From Zavarzinia aquatilis (lineage in GTDB: Bacteria; Pseudomonadota; Alphaproteobacteria; Zavarziniales; Zavarziniaceae), in NCBI RefSeq assembly GCF_003173035.1, contig NZ_QGLE01000006.1, positions 578-64,577 of the forward strand: a DNA stretch of 64,000 bases. The letters are read 5' to 3'. The translations under genes and the position numbers were made by a program. The notes below the pieces were generated by a model. It was not told where the DNA came from, did no database searches, and saw only the letters and a list, made by a program, of their open reading frames with translations. This document shows, one piece after another, positions 1 through 9,308 of the stretch. Each line of letters begins with the position of its first letter. Position 1 is the first letter of the stretch.

Positions 1-82
1 GTTCGGCGCCCTGGGCGACACCTCGACCCTCGCCGATCCGTCCGTCGTCACCGACCTGATCGACAACCGGCAGAACAAGTAA
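1..82 (+). CDS. C-terminal end of an unidentified protein (partial)
   Basis: An open frame enters from the left edge and ends at TAA 80-82, giving the last 26 residues, ending in DLIDNRQNK. This is too short to identify a family. The stop lies only seven bases before the repeat-bounded DUF559 cassette. The reading is supported by the open frame and normal codon use; the gene could also be a chance frame of a shorter feature, so confidence is moderate. Confidence 0.45.
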   Translation, partial: FGALGDTSTLADPSVVTDLIDNRQNK

Positions 83-608
83 GGCGCCCCCACCTCACCC
101 CGACCCTCTCCCCCCTGAAGGGCGGAGAGGGAGATACGGTCACCGCTCTGGCTCCCTCTCCGCCCGCTCGCGGGGGGAGGGATTCAAGGACGGGAGGTGA
201 GGTAGGCAACCGCCGACGAACCTCCAGCACTATCGCCTCGACGACACCGGCGGTATTGCCCAGCACCTCGTGATTCCAGAACCGGATGACGCGCCACCCT
301 GCCGCGGCAAGCGCCGCGGTGCGCCGGTCGTCAGCGACACTCTCCGCGTGCTGGCCGCCATCGAGTTCGATCACCAGATGGATTTCCGGCAGGGCGAAGT
401 CGGCGATGTATTTCCCGACGGGATGCTGACGGCGCAGGCGGCAGGGCAGGGGCGTCTGGCGCAGCGCCGACCACAGGCGCTTTTCCGCCTCGGTCGCATC
501 GCGCCTCAGCCGGCGGGCGATAGAGGTGGCGTCGCGGCCCACCTCCCCCCCCTCTCCGCCCTTCAGGGGGGAGAGGGCCGGGGTGAGGTGGGTTTGCATC
601 ACTCGCAC
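48..608 (-). CDS. DUF559 domain protein (PD-(D/E)XK endonuclease-like)
   Basis: Protein of 186 aa. Residues about 25-130 form a DUF559 domain, a family related to very-short-patch-repair type nucleases: ARRLRRDATEAEKRLW, then VGKYIADFALPE, then the acidic IELDGGQH motif and VIRFWNHEVL. Both ends of the frame are translated palindromic repeats (HLTPALSPLKGGEGGE at the N-terminus, SPPFRGERVGVRWG near the C-terminus), so the functional protein may begin at an internal GTG at 542 and end before the repeat. It overlaps the thermonuclease gene by 10 bases and the left partial gene convergently. The function in DNA is unproven; the family is often found as stand-alone small genes. Confidence 0.75.
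   Translation of the reverse strand: MRVMQTHLTPALSPLKGGEGGEVGRDATSIARRLRRDATEAEKRLWSALRQTPLPCRLRRQHPVGKYIADFALPEIHLVIELDGGQHAESVADDRRTAALAAAGWRVIRFWNHEVLGNTAGVVEAIVLEVRRRLPTSPPVLESLPPRAGGEGARAVTVSPSPPFRGERVGVRWGRLTCSAGCRSGR
89..131. repeat. Left arm of inverted repeat bounding the DUF559 gene
   Basis: A 43-base element that is the reverse complement of 550-592 with one mismatch. Its core is itself palindromic (cccctgaagggcgg centre flanked by ccctctcc/ggagaggg-like arms). It starts seven bases after the upstream stop codon. Elements of this ccctctcc/ggagaggg type are dispersed palindromic repeats in many proteobacteria. Confidence 0.85.
154..202. repeat. Second palindromic repeat, variant of the bounding repeat
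   Basis: Positions 154-181 read ccctctccgccc, a six-base loop, then ggggggaggg, followed by a gaggtgaggt-like tail. It is a diverged copy in the same orientation as 550-592, so that 89-131 and this copy form a divergent pair at the 3' end of the DUF559 gene. Confidence 0.7.
550..592. repeat. Right arm of inverted repeat bounding the DUF559 gene
   Basis: A 43-base element matching the reverse complement of 89-131 at 42 of 43 positions. It ends six bases before the stop codon of the thermonuclease gene, so the two arms together fill the gap between neighbouring genes almost exactly. It encodes the N-terminal residues of the longest DUF559 reading frame. Confidence 0.85.
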
Positions 609-1078
609 CAGCCGCCCCTCGCCTTGCCGTCATAGGCGCGGGCGAGGCCGGCGGCGATCAGGCGGTCGGCGAGGGGTTTCCCGTCGGCACCCGAGACAAG
701 GGCGAGGACGCGGCCGCCATATTTGTCGTAGGAAACATCGCGCAGCGTCACCGGCTGCCCCTCGACCAGAGAGCGCAGCAAGTCGCGGGCCGCCGCCGCC
801 CGCACCTTTTCCGCCTCGCATTTGCCGCGCAATTCCGGCGTGTCGATGCCGAGCAGGCGGACACGGGTCACCACGTCCTGACCGAGCCAGATCGCCACCC
901 GGACCTCGAGCGTGTCGCCGTCGACGACCTGCAGCACCTCGGCCGAAAACGGCCCGGGCATGGCATCCGACAGTTTCGCCAGCGCCCGGCCAGGGTGGGT
1001 CCACAAGGCCGCGCCCGCGACGGCAAGGCCGGCGGCGAGGACGAGGATCAGGAGAATCGGCAACAGTCGGCGGGTCAT
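599..1078 (-). CDS. Thermonuclease (SNase-like) family protein, membrane-anchored or exported
   Basis: Start chosen at the ATG giving MTRRLLPILL; a longer form starting at 1090 adds four residues. Residues 1-25 are a strongly hydrophobic signal peptide or anchor (MTRRLLPILLILVLAAGLAVAG), so the protein is exported or membrane-tethered. The SNase fold shows DGDTLEVRV, RVRLLGIDTPELRG (the active-site R, D, T and E of the staphylococcal nuclease family) and YDKYGGRVLA (second catalytic Arg). About 159 aa, normal for the family. Predicted calcium-dependent phosphodiesterase on DNA or RNA; the substrate is not known. Divergent from purH with a 116-base gap. Confidence 0.88.
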   Translation of the reverse strand: MTRRLLPILLILVLAAGLAVAGAALWTHPGRALAKLSDAMPGPFSAEVLQVVDGDTLEVRVAIWLGQDVVTRVRLLGIDTPELRGKCEAEKVRAAAARDLLRSLVEGQPVTLRDVSYDKYGGRVLALVSGADGKPLADRLIAAGLARAYDGKARGGWCE

Positions 1079-1194
1079 GATGGCGAACAATAGGTGAACA
1101 CAGGGGAGCCCGGCAAGCGCCGCAGTGGCGAGACCCGGCGTCGGGTGCTAAGAGAGGCGCCAAATTCCGTCACCCCAGCCTTTCAGGGAAGATC

Positions 1195-2769
1195 ATGATC
1201 GCCCGCGCGCTTCTTTCGGTCTCGGACAAGACCGGCCTTGTCCCCTTCGCCCTCGCCCTTGCCGACCGCGGCGTCGAGCTGCTGTCCACCGGGGGCACCG
1301 CGAAGGCGCTGCGCGACGCCGGCCTGCCCGTCATCGAGGTCGCGGATTACACCGGCAGTCCGGAAATCCTCGACGGCCGGGTGAAGACCCTGCATCCCAA
1401 GGTCCATGGCGGCCTGCTGGGCCGGCGTGACGTCGCCGACCATGTCGAGCAGATGAACCTGCATGGCATCGGCAACATCGACCTCGTCGTGGTCAACCTC
1501 TATCCCTTCGAGGCGACGGTGGCGCGTGGCGCCGACTGGGACGAGACCATCGAGAATATCGACATCGGCGGCCCGGCCATGATCCGCTCCGCCGCCAAGA
1601 ACCACGATCACGTCACGGTCGTCGTCGAACCCGCCGACTATCAGGCCGTGCTCGACGATCTCGCAGCCCATGGCGGCGCCACCACCCTGGCGCTTCGGCG
1701 CAAGCTGGCGGCCAAGGCCTATGCCCGCACCGCGTCCTATGATGCCGCGATTTCCGGCTGGTTCGCGAAGCAGCTGGACGACACCTTCCCCGAGCGCCTG
1801 ACCCTGTCGGGCAGCCGCGCCTCTTTGCTGCGCTATGGCGAGAACCCGCATCAGGCCGCAGCCCTCTATGTCACCGGCGAGAAGCGCCCCGGCGTCGCCA
1901 CCGCGCGCCAGCTGCAGGGCAAGGAGCTGTCCTACAACAACCTGAACGACACGGATGCCGCCTTCGAGCTGGTCGCCGAATTCGATCCCAAGGATGGCCC
2001 GGCCGTCGTCATCGTGAAGCACGCCAACCCCTGCGGCGTCGCCACCGGCGAAAGCCTGCTCGATGCCTGGGACAAGGCGCTGATGTGCGATCCGGTCTCG
2101 GCCTTCGGCGGCATCGTCGCGGTGAATTCCACCCTCGACAGGGAAACCGCCGAGGCGATCTCCAAGATCTTCACCGAAGTCATCGTCGCCCCCGAGGCGG
2201 ATGAGGACGCCATCGCCGTGCTCTCGGCCAAGAAGAACCTGCGCCTGCTGATCACCGGCGGCCTGCCCGATCCCAAGGCCCCGGGCCTCACCGCCAAGAC
2301 CCTGGCCGGCGCCCTTCTCGTCCAGACCCGCGATGCGATCGGCGCCGATGGCAGCCGCTTCGAGGTGAAGACCAGGCGCACCCCGTCCGAGCAGGAAGTG
2401 GCCGACATGGAATTCGCCGTGAAGGTCGCCAAGCACGTGAAGTCGAACACCATCGTCTTCGTGAAGAATGGCGCCACCGTCGGCATCGGCGCCGGCCAGA
2501 TGAGCCGCGTGGACAGCGCCCGCATCGCCTTCCGCAAGGCGCAGGACGCCGCCCGCACCGCCGGCCTCGACGAGCCGTTGACCAAGGGTTCGGTCGCCGC
2601 CTCCGACGCCTTCTTCCCCTTCGCCGACGGTCTCGACGTCCTTGTCGAAGCCGGGGCGACGGCGGTGGCCCAGCCCGGCGGCTCCATCCGCGACGCCGAA
2701 GTGATCGCCGCCGCCGATGCCGCCGGTCTCGCCATGGTCTTCACCGGCGAGCGGCATTTCAGGCATTAA
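1195..2769 (+). CDS. purH: Bifunctional AICAR formyltransferase / IMP cyclohydrolase
   Basis: Protein of 524 aa, the usual length. It catalyses the last two steps of de novo IMP synthesis in the cytosol. The N-terminal cyclohydrolase domain (about 1-195) has LSVSDKTGL and [16 protein letters not shown] (64-79). The C-terminal formyltransferase domain has [15 protein letters not shown] and the catalytic KHANPCG (K275, H276). The C-terminus, FTGERHFRH, is typical. ATG at 1195 is preceded by an agggaag ribosome-binding site. Stand-alone gene, with no other purine gene nearby. Confidence 0.97.
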   Translation: MIARALLSVSDKTGLVPFALALADRGVELLSTGGTAKALRDAGLPVIEVADYTGSPEILDGRVKTLHPKVHGGLLGRRDVADHVEQMNLHGIGNIDLVVVNLYPFEATVARGADWDETIENIDIGGPAMIRSAAKNHDHVTVVVEPADYQAVLDDLAAHGGATTLALRRKLAAKAYARTASYDAAISGWFAKQLDDTFPERLTLSGSRASLLRYGENPHQAAALYVTGEKRPGVATARQLQGKELSYNNLNDTDAAFELVAEFDPKDGPAVVIVKHANPCGVATGESLLDAWDKALMCDPVSAFGGIVAVNSTLDRETAEAISKIFTEVIVAPEADEDAIAVLSAKKNLRLLITGGLPDPKAPGLTAKTLAGALLVQTRDAIGADGSRFEVKTRRTPSEQEVADMEFAVKVAKHVKSNTIVFVKNGATVGIGAGQMSRVDSARIAFRKAQDAARTAGLDEPLTKGSVAASDAFFPFADGLDVLVEAGATAVAQPGGSIRDAEVIAAADAAGLAMVFTGERHFRH

Positions 2770-2877
2770 GCGCAGGCCCTCAAGCGCCGGGCGGATCGCG
2801 TCCGCGATCCTTGGCTCGCTACGCTGACGCTTCGCGGGGCCTCAATGGCCCTTGAAGGCTGCCACCAACATCTCGTC

Positions 2878-2897
2878 ACTCCGGCGAAGGCCGGAGT
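2878..2897. repeat. Short REP-like hairpin with GAAG loop
   Basis: Arms actccggc / gccggagt with a gaag loop, lying between purH and the transporter stop codon. The core ccggcgaaggccgg recurs at 38170-38189 and 48120-48135. It may act as a bidirectional transcription or mRNA-stability element; that role is inferred from its intergenic position. Confidence 0.7.
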
Positions 2898-2914
2898 CTT
2901 GCGATCGTGAGGCG

Positions 2915-4255
2915 TTACCGGTCGCGGTGGAGGGCCGGTTCGCGCACGCCCGAAAGCAGCCACAGGCCGAGCAGCAGGAAGGGCACGACCACGGCGATGC
3001 CGAGGCGCTGGTCCTGGGTGATTTCGGTGACGATGCCGATCAGGAACGGCGCGAGGAAGGCGGTCGCCTTGCCCGACAGGGCATAGAGCCCGAAGAATTC
3101 CGTCATCATCGAGGGCGGCGCCAGCCGCGCCATCAGGCTGCGGCTCGAAGCCTGGGCCGGCCCGAACGGCAGGCCGAGCACCAGGGTCGAGGCGAGGAAC
3201 GCCAGCTCGGCCGGGCTGGCGAAGAGGCCGCGCCCGGGGGCCGGCGGCTCCACCGGGAAGACGAAGAAGATACGGTCCGCCCCGATCGACAGGATGCCCA
3301 CGGTCCCGGCGATGAGCAGCAGCAGGGAAACGGTCACCGTCCGTTTCGAGCCGATCTTCGCCTCCATCAACCCGCCGAGGAACGAGCCGAGCATGGCGAG
3401 CACGTTCAGGATGATGCCGAAGATGCCGATGGTCAGCAGATCCCAGCCGAAGGTGCTGCGGGCATAGATGCCACCGAAGGCGAAGATCGCCAGCAGCGCG
3501 TCGCCATAGATCATATGGGCGGCGAGGAAACGCATCTGGTTGCGGTAATGGCGCAGGCCCCGCAACGTCCCGGCCAGTTGCGACAGGCCCTGACGGATCG
3601 CGGCGCCCCGGGGCAGGCCCTGATGCGGCTTGTCGGGCACGAAGAGGAACATGGGCAGGATGAAAACGGCGAGCCAGACGGCCGACAGGGGGCCGCTCAG
3701 CCGTTCCGCCTCATGCGCCGCCTTGTCGAGGCCGAAGGCCGGCACCTCGGGCAGGACGAAGAGGCCGAGCACGAGGCCGAGCGAGATCAGCCCGCCGACA
3801 TAGCCCACGCCCCAGCCGATGGCCGAGAGCACGCCGACCCGATGCGCCGGCACGAGGTCAGGCAGCATCGCGTTGTTGAAGACGATGGCGAATTCGGCGC
3901 CGATGGTCGCCAGCGTGATCGCGGCAAGGACGAGCAGCAGGGTGCCGCCCCCCGCGCCCGGCAGGGCCAGCCACAGAAGCGCGCAGCCGGCGAAGGTAAG
4001 GAAAGCGAGCGCGGCGATCCAGGGCTTGCGCGGGCCGGCCGCATCGGCGATGGCGCCCAGCACCGGGGAGAGCAGGGCGATGGCGATGCCGGCGACAGTC
4101 TGGGTATAGCCCCACCAGGCCTGCCCGGTCACCGCGTCGGGCGCGACCGCGGCGACGAAATAGGGCGCGAAGATGAAGGTCGTGACCAGGGTGAAGAAGG
4201 GCTGAAACGCCCAGTCGAAGGTGGTCCAGGAAGCTTCGGCCAGGCGTTGTGACAA
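2915..4255 (-). CDS. MFS transporter, UMF1/Atg22-like
   Basis: Protein of 446 aa with about twelve hydrophobic segments. The N-terminus (ASWTTFDWAFQPFFTLVTTF), AGPRKPWIAA loop after helix 2-3 and FFGLYALSGKATAFLAP near the C-terminus are characteristic of the UMF1/Atg22-like branch of the major facilitator superfamily. The substrate is unknown; yeast Atg22 exports amino acids from the vacuole. The TTG start at 4255 is chosen because it is the first start after the glutamate dehydrogenase stop (gap 11 bases) and has a ggag site nine bases upstream. Same strand as and probably co-transcribed with the dehydrogenase, which hints at amino-acid transport. Confidence 0.85.
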   Translation of the reverse strand: MSQRLAEASWTTFDWAFQPFFTLVTTFIFAPYFVAAVAPDAVTGQAWWGYTQTVAGIAIALLSPVLGAIADAAGPRKPWIAALAFLTFAGCALLWLALPGAGGGTLLLVLAAITLATIGAEFAIVFNNAMLPDLVPAHRVGVLSAIGWGVGYVGGLISLGLVLGLFVLPEVPAFGLDKAAHEAERLSGPLSAVWLAVFILPMFLFVPDKPHQGLPRGAAIRQGLSQLAGTLRGLRHYRNQMRFLAAHMIYGDALLAIFAFGGIYARSTFGWDLLTIGIFGIILNVLAMLGSFLGGLMEAKIGSKRTVTVSLLLLIAGTVGILSIGADRIFFVFPVEPPAPGRGLFASPAELAFLASTLVLGLPFGPAQASSRSLMARLAPPSMMTEFFGLYALSGKATAFLAPFLIGIVTEITQDQRLGIAVVVPFLLLGLWLLSGVREPALHRDR

Positions 4256-4266
4256 GATGGGTCTCC

Positions 4267-7200
4267 TCAGACCGAGAACTGGCCGCGCAGATGGCGCCCG
4301 GCGAAGGTCAGTTTCGACAGGCTGGCCCCGCCCTCGGTCAGTTCCGTGACCAGATGGCGGGTGCGGGCGATGCCGGCGGCATTGGCGGTCAGCCAGCCCT
4401 CGACCCCGCCGGGCGACCGGGTGGCCGCCGCCGCGAGCAGGCGCTGCTGGCTGTAGAGATCGTCGACCAGCGAGGTCAGCGCCAGCCGGTCCCAATGATC
4501 GCCCGGCTCGATCGCCGCCGCCGCCTCGCGCAGGGCGTCGAGGCCGATCTCGTCGCCCAGCCGGAAATAGGCCCGGCCGATGGGACCGATATCGCCGCCG
4601 TCCGCCGCCGCGACGATGTCGAGCGCCCCGGCGAGGAACGGCAGGGCGGCGATGGCGCCGGAAAGATCGTCCCCGACGCCGAGGGCGTGCAATCCGTCCC
4701 GGGCCGAGGCCAGGCGCGTCGCCGCCCGTTGGGGCAGCAGGTCCGGCATCGTGGCGGCGAGGGCGGCGACCCCCGGCCGGTAACGGTCGATGGCGGCGCG
4801 GATCGACATCGGCTGCATTTCATTGTGCAGCAGCCACATGGTGGCCTGCCGCGTGATGTCGCCGGTCGCGAGCAGCATTTGGGTCTGGCTCGCCGCCGGC
4901 ACCGCGCCGTCCGCCGCGTCGATCGCCTCGGCCAGGGGCTGCAAGCCGAAGATCGCTCTTGCCGTGACATAGGCCCGGGCGATGGTGCCGGCGTCGAAGC
5001 CCGTCGCCTCCTCGATGCGGGAGATGAAGGTGGGGCCGGCCCAGTTGACGATGGCATTGGCGAGGCGCGTCGCCACGATTTCGCGCCGCAGCCGGTGCCG
5101 GGCGATTTCCGCCGGATAGCGGGTCTGCAGCGGCACCGGGAAATAGGCCGCCAGCTCGTCGTCCAGATAATCGTCCTCGGGCGCATCGCCTTCGAGCAGA
5201 CTGTCCTGCAGGCGCATCTTGGCATAGGCGAGCAGGACCGCGATTTCCGGCCGGGTCAGGCCCTTGCGGGCGCGGAAGCGGTCCATCAGCACCGTGTCGG
5301 GCGGCAGGAATTCGACCTTGCGGTTCAGTTTCCCATCCGCCTCCAGCATCCGCATCAGGCGCATCTGGTTTTCCAGCGCCTGATACCCCCGGGCCTCGAC
5401 CATGCTGATCGCCTGCGTCTGCAGGTAATTGTCGGCGAGGACGAGGTGGCCGACCTCGTCCGTCATCTCGCGCAGCAGGGCGTCGCGCTGCTTGCGGGTC
5501 AGATCGCCGTCGGCCATCACGCCGTTCAGCAGGATCTTGATGTTCACCTCGTGGTCGGAACAGTCGACCCCGGCGGAATTGTCGATGGCGTCGGTATTGA
5601 TGCGCCCGCCCGCCAGCGCATAGTCGATCCGGCCGCGCTGGGTGCAGCCGAGGTTGGCGCCTTCGCCGATCACCCGGGCGCGGATCGTGCCGGCATCGAC
5701 GCGAACCGCGTCATTGGCCTTGTCCCCGGCATCGGCCTGGGATTCGGCCGCCGCCTTCACATAGGTACCGATGCCGCCGAACCACAGAAGATCGACCGGC
5801 GCGCGCAGGATCGCCTGGATCAGCTCGGCCGGGGTCAGGCTTTCCGCCTCGACGCCGAGGATCGCGCGCACCTGCGGCGACAGGGGCACCGCCTTCAGCG
5901 TGCGGGGGAAGACGCCACCGCCGGCCGAGATCGCCTTGCGGTCGAAATCGTCCCACGACGAGCGGGGCAGGGCGAACAACCGGCGACGTTCGGCGAAACT
6001 GGCTGCTTCGTCCGGATCGGGATCGAGGAAGATGTGCCGGTGGTCGAAGGCGGCGACGAGGCGGATTTTCTCCGACAGAAGCATCCCGTTGCCGAAGACA
6101 TCGCCCGACATGTCGCCAACCCCGGCGACGGTGAAGGCCTGGGTTTGCGTGTCGCGGCCCATCTCGCGGAAATGCCGCTTCACCGCTTCCCAGCCGCCGC
6201 GCGCGGTGATGCCCATCGCCTTGTGGTCGTAACCGGCCGAGCCACCGGAGGCGAAGGCATCGCCCAGCCAGAAGCCCCGGGCTTCGGCGATTTCGTTGGC
6301 GATATCCGAGAAGGTCGCGGTGCCCTTGTCGGCGGCGACGACCAGATAGGGATCGTCGCCGTCATAGCGGAGGGTGCGATCCGGCGGCACGACGGCGCCG
6401 CCCCTGATATTGTCGGTCAGGTCGAGCAGGCCGCCGATGAAGATGCGGTAGCAGGCGATGGCCTCGGCCTGCTGCGCTTCGCGGCCGGCGCCGACCGGCA
6501 GATGCTTCGGATAGAAGCCGCCCTTCGAGCCGGTGGGCACGATCACCGCGTTCTTCACCATCTGCGCCTTCACGAGGCCGAGGATTTCGGTGCGGAAGTC
6601 CTCGCGCCGGTCGGACCAGCGGATGCCGCCGCGCGCCACCCGGCCGCCGCGAAGATGCACACCCTCCACCCGGGGGCTGAACACCCAGATTTCGACCAGG
6701 GGCCGGGGCAGGGGCAGGCCCTCGACCTTCTGGCTGTCGAGCTTGATGGCGAGGCACGGGCGGTGCGCGCCATCCGCGCCGCGCTGATAGAGATTGGTGC
6801 GCAGGGAGGCGTCGACGATATTGAGGAAGCGCCGCAGGATGCGGTCCTCGTCGAGACTTTCGACCTCGTCGAGGGCGACAAGGATATTGGCCCGGGCCGC
6901 GGCGCAGGCCAGTGGCCGGTCGCCCCGGTCATCGGGATCGTGGCGCAGGTGGAACAGGCCGACCAGGTCGCGGGCGATGCCCGGCCAATGGGCCAGCGTC
7001 TCTTCCATATAGTCCTGACTATAGGCGACGCCGATCTGGCGCAGATATTTGGCGATCGCCCGCAGCACCATGACATCCCGCGCCGGCAGGGCCGCCAGCA
7101 CGACCAGCCGGTTGAAACGGTCGTCCTCCATCTGGCCGGACCACAACAGGGCGAAAGCTTCCTCGACCAGCGGACCCAGCGTCTCGAGGGCGAGGGGGCG

Positions 7201-9033
7201 GCCTTGCGGGTCGATCAGGCGGAAATCATGCAGCCAGACCCGGGGCCCGTCGGCGCAGTCGAGGGCATGGGGCACTTCCTCCATCACCTTGAGGCCCATG
7301 TGCTCGATCAGCGGCAGACAGTCCGAGAGCGGCACCGGCTGGCCGAGGCGATAGAGCTTGAAGCGCAGCGACGAATCCTCGTCTTCCAGCCGGCGGTACA
7401 GCGCCTGGGTGACCGCCCCGGCGATGCCGCCCGCAACAAGGGGTTCGGCCTTGGCGATATCGGCAAGGGCGCTGTCGGGGCTGTGGCTTTCGCGATAGCC
7501 GGCGGGGAAGGCGGGCAGCCAGCGCCGCGCCAGCCTCAGGCCCTTGTCCTCGCCCTCGGCCGCGATCAGGGCTTCGCGCAACCGGTCGGTCCAGCCGCGG
7601 GCGGCGACGGTGATTTCGCCCAGCAGCGCCGAAGGGTCGAGCGCGGCCAGGCCCTCGGCCGTGGCGCGCACGATCAGATGTACGCGGGCAAGCGCGGTCT
7701 GGCCGACCAGGCTGGTGCGCGACATGACCTCGCCGCCCGCCGCCCGGCTCAGGATCGCCTCCACCTGCTGGCGCAGCGCCGTGTCGAACTGATCGCGCGG
7801 CAGATAGACGAGGGCGGAAATCCAGCGCGAAAAGGCGTCGGTGCGCAGGAACAGGCCGGTGTGCGGCCGCTCCTCCAGCCGCAGGATGCCGAGGGCGATC
7901 TGCGCCAGTTCCTCGTCCCCGATCTGGAACAGCTCGTCGCGCGGATAGGTTTCGAGCGTGTTCAGCAGCGCCTTGCCGTCGTGACTGCCCGGCGCGAAAC
8001 CGGCCCGTGCCAGCACGCGGGCGATCTTGTCCCGCAGCAGGGGAATGTCGCGCGGGCGCAGCTGATAGGCGGTCGAGGCGAAGAGACCATAGAAGCGCCG
8101 CTCGCCGACCGTCTTCCCTTCGGCATCGAATTGCTTCACCCCGACGAAATCCATGATGGCGCGGCGATGAACCGTCGATTCGACGTTGGACTTGGTGACG
8201 ATCAGGGCGGTATCGCCATCGCGCAGGTGATGGACGCCGCCATCCCCCTCCCGCCCCATGGCGTGGACATGAGCGTCGCGCAGCAGGCCGAGGCCGGTCG
8301 ACTGCACCAGTGCTTCGCCGCGCAGGACATAGTCCCGGGCGCCCAGCAGCACGAAATTCTCGTCCTCCATCCAGCGCAGGAAGGCGACCTGCTCCGCCCG
8401 GCGCTCGTCACCACCGGACGCGGCGGCAAGGCTCGCCGCCGTGTCCTGCAACAGGGCCAGCATGGCGCGCCAGTCTTCGACCGCCGCCCGCACATCCGAC
8501 AGGATATGGTCGAGCCGGACGGCGAGGGCGGCCCGGCTGTCCGCGTCGCCATCCTCGTCGATCTCGATATGGATCAGGGATTCGGCGACTGCGCCCGCCG
8601 TGCCCGGCGGGACCAGCGCCTGGCGCCGGCCGTCTTCGCCGCGGCTGACGGTCAGGATGGGATGGGCGATCAGATGCACGCCCCGGCCTTCGCGCGCCAG
8701 CGCGACCGTGATGGAATCGACCAGGAAGGGCATGTCGTCGGTCACCGTTTCGACGACGGTGTGCGGGCTGTACCAGCCATGAACGTCAAGACGGGGATTG
8801 AACACCCGGACCCGCTGGCTGCCCGGTCGGCGTTCGGCGGCGAAACGCCAATGACCGAGGGCGGCCCCGAACAGGGCTTCGGGCGTGCGGGCCAACAGAT
8901 CTTCGGTGCTGAGATGTTCGAAGTAGCGCGCCACCATGTCCGCCGCCTCGCCCGGACCCAGCCTTGCGGCGGCCTCGGCCATGACGGCGTCCATCCGGTC
9001 GCGCCGCGCTTGCGCCGCCTTGTTCTCGACCAT
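4267..9033 (-). CDS. gdh: NAD-specific glutamate dehydrogenase, large (~180 kDa) class
   Basis: Protein of 1588 aa, matching the large NAD-GDH class (about 1500-1650 aa). It converts glutamate plus NAD to 2-oxoglutarate, ammonium and NADH, mainly in glutamate catabolism. The long N-terminal regulatory part precedes the catalytic core around residues 700-1200, which has GGIRWSDRREDFRTE, VPTGSKGGFYPKHLP (Lys near residue 838), ADKGTATFSDIANEIA, SGGSAGYDHKAMGITARGG and VGDMSGDVFGNGML. The start at 9033 (MVENKAAQARRD) is preceded by gaggaga; a longer frame adds 21 unlikely residues. Downstream is the UMF1-like transporter. Confidence 0.96.
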   Translation of the reverse strand: MVENKAAQARRDRMDAVMAEAAARLGPGEAADMVARYFEHLSTEDLLARTPEALFGAALGHWRFAAERRPGSQRVRVFNPRLDVHGWYSPHTVVETVTDDMPFLVDSITVALAREGRGVHLIAHPILTVSRGEDGRRQALVPPGTAGAVAESLIHIEIDEDGDADSRAALAVRLDHILSDVRAAVEDWRAMLALLQDTAASLAAASGGDERRAEQVAFLRWMEDENFVLLGARDYVLRGEALVQSTGLGLLRDAHVHAMGREGDGGVHHLRDGDTALIVTKSNVESTVHRRAIMDFVGVKQFDAEGKTVGERRFYGLFASTAYQLRPRDIPLLRDKIARVLARAGFAPGSHDGKALLNTLETYPRDELFQIGDEELAQIALGILRLEERPHTGLFLRTDAFSRWISALVYLPRDQFDTALRQQVEAILSRAAGGEVMSRTSLVGQTALARVHLIVRATAEGLAALDPSALLGEITVAARGWTDRLREALIAAEGEDKGLRLARRWLPAFPAGYRESHSPDSALADIAKAEPLVAGGIAGAVTQALYRRLEDEDSSLRFKLYRLGQPVPLSDCLPLIEHMGLKVMEEVPHALDCADGPRVWLHDFRLIDPQGRPLALETLGPLVEEAFALLWSGQMEDDRFNRLVVLAALPARDVMVLRAIAKYLRQIGVAYSQDYMEETLAHWPGIARDLVGLFHLRHDPDDRGDRPLACAAARANILVALDEVESLDEDRILRRFLNIVDASLRTNLYQRGADGAHRPCLAIKLDSQKVEGLPLPRPLVEIWVFSPRVEGVHLRGGRVARGGIRWSDRREDFRTEILGLVKAQMVKNAVIVPTGSKGGFYPKHLPVGAGREAQQAEAIACYRIFIGGLLDLTDNIRGGAVVPPDRTLRYDGDDPYLVVAADKGTATFSDIANEIAEARGFWLGDAFASGGSAGYDHKAMGITARGGWEAVKRHFREMGRDTQTQAFTVAGVGDMSGDVFGNGMLLSEKIRLVAAFDHRHIFLDPDPDEAASFAERRRLFALPRSSWDDFDRKAISAGGGVFPRTLKAVPLSPQVRAILGVEAESLTPAELIQAILRAPVDLLWFGGIGTYVKAAAESQADAGDKANDAVRVDAGTIRARVIGEGANLGCTQRGRIDYALAGGRINTDAIDNSAGVDCSDHEVNIKILLNGVMADGDLTRKQRDALLREMTDEVGHLVLADNYLQTQAISMVEARGYQALENQMRLMRMLEADGKLNRKVEFLPPDTVLMDRFRARKGLTRPEIAVLLAYAKMRLQDSLLEGDAPEDDYLDDELAAYFPVPLQTRYPAEIARHRLRREIVATRLANAIVNWAGPTFISRIEEATGFDAGTIARAYVTARAIFGLQPLAEAIDAADGAVPAASQTQMLLATGDITRQATMWLLHNEMQPMSIRAAIDRYRPGVAALAATMPDLLPQRAATRLASARDGLHALGVGDDLSGAIAALPFLAGALDIVAAADGGDIGPIGRAYFRLGDEIGLDALREAAAAIEPGDHWDRLALTSLVDDLYSQQRLLAAAATRSPGGVEGWLTANAAGIARTRHLVTELTEGGASLSKLTFAGRHLRGQFSV

Positions 9034-9146
9034 GGATCGTCTCCTCGCCTGTCGCGATTCAAGGGCGAGCCTAGCCGAGGCCCGCGACGGCACCAAGGCA
9101 GGTCAGCGACATTCTGTCGCCGGGTCGCTGAATCGCCGCCCCATTG

Positions 9147-9163
9147 TGCGTCAAATTGACGCA
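9147..9163. promoter_or_regulatory. 17-base perfect palindrome upstream of gdh
   Basis: Arms tgcgtcaa / ttgacgca around a single central a. It lies about 115 bases upstream of the gdh start within a relatively AT-rich gap, the place expected for an operator. No regulator can be assigned from the sequence alone. Confidence 0.55.
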
Positions 9164-9241
9164 GAAGAGTTGGCGGAACCGTCTACAACCCTAGCGAATT
9201 GTCATTATGTGAAGTAAATGCTCAGAGAATGGTGAAGCCGT

Positions 9242-9261
9242 TATAGGTTTCCAAACCTATA
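9242..9261. promoter_or_regulatory. 20-base inverted repeat, putative operator
   Basis: Arms tataggttt / aaacctata, perfect over nine bases each with a two-base centre. Located between divergent gdh and the XRE regulator. No terminator-like U tract follows, so a protein-binding site is more likely than a hairpin terminator. Confidence 0.5.
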
Positions 9262-9308
9262 CCATCGACGAAATGTGAAATTTTGGTGCCCGCCACAACA
9301 GATGGTAG

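Noticed and set aside
1183-2766. A 527-codon open frame antisense to purH
   Set aside because: Translation is Gly/Ala/Asp/His-rich without domains, a normal by-product of high-GC coding on the other strand. purH is unambiguous.
4249-9159. A 1636-codon open frame antisense to gdh
   Set aside because: Remarkably long, but it mirrors GDH codon structure and has no family resemblance. The GDH motifs on the minus strand are decisive.
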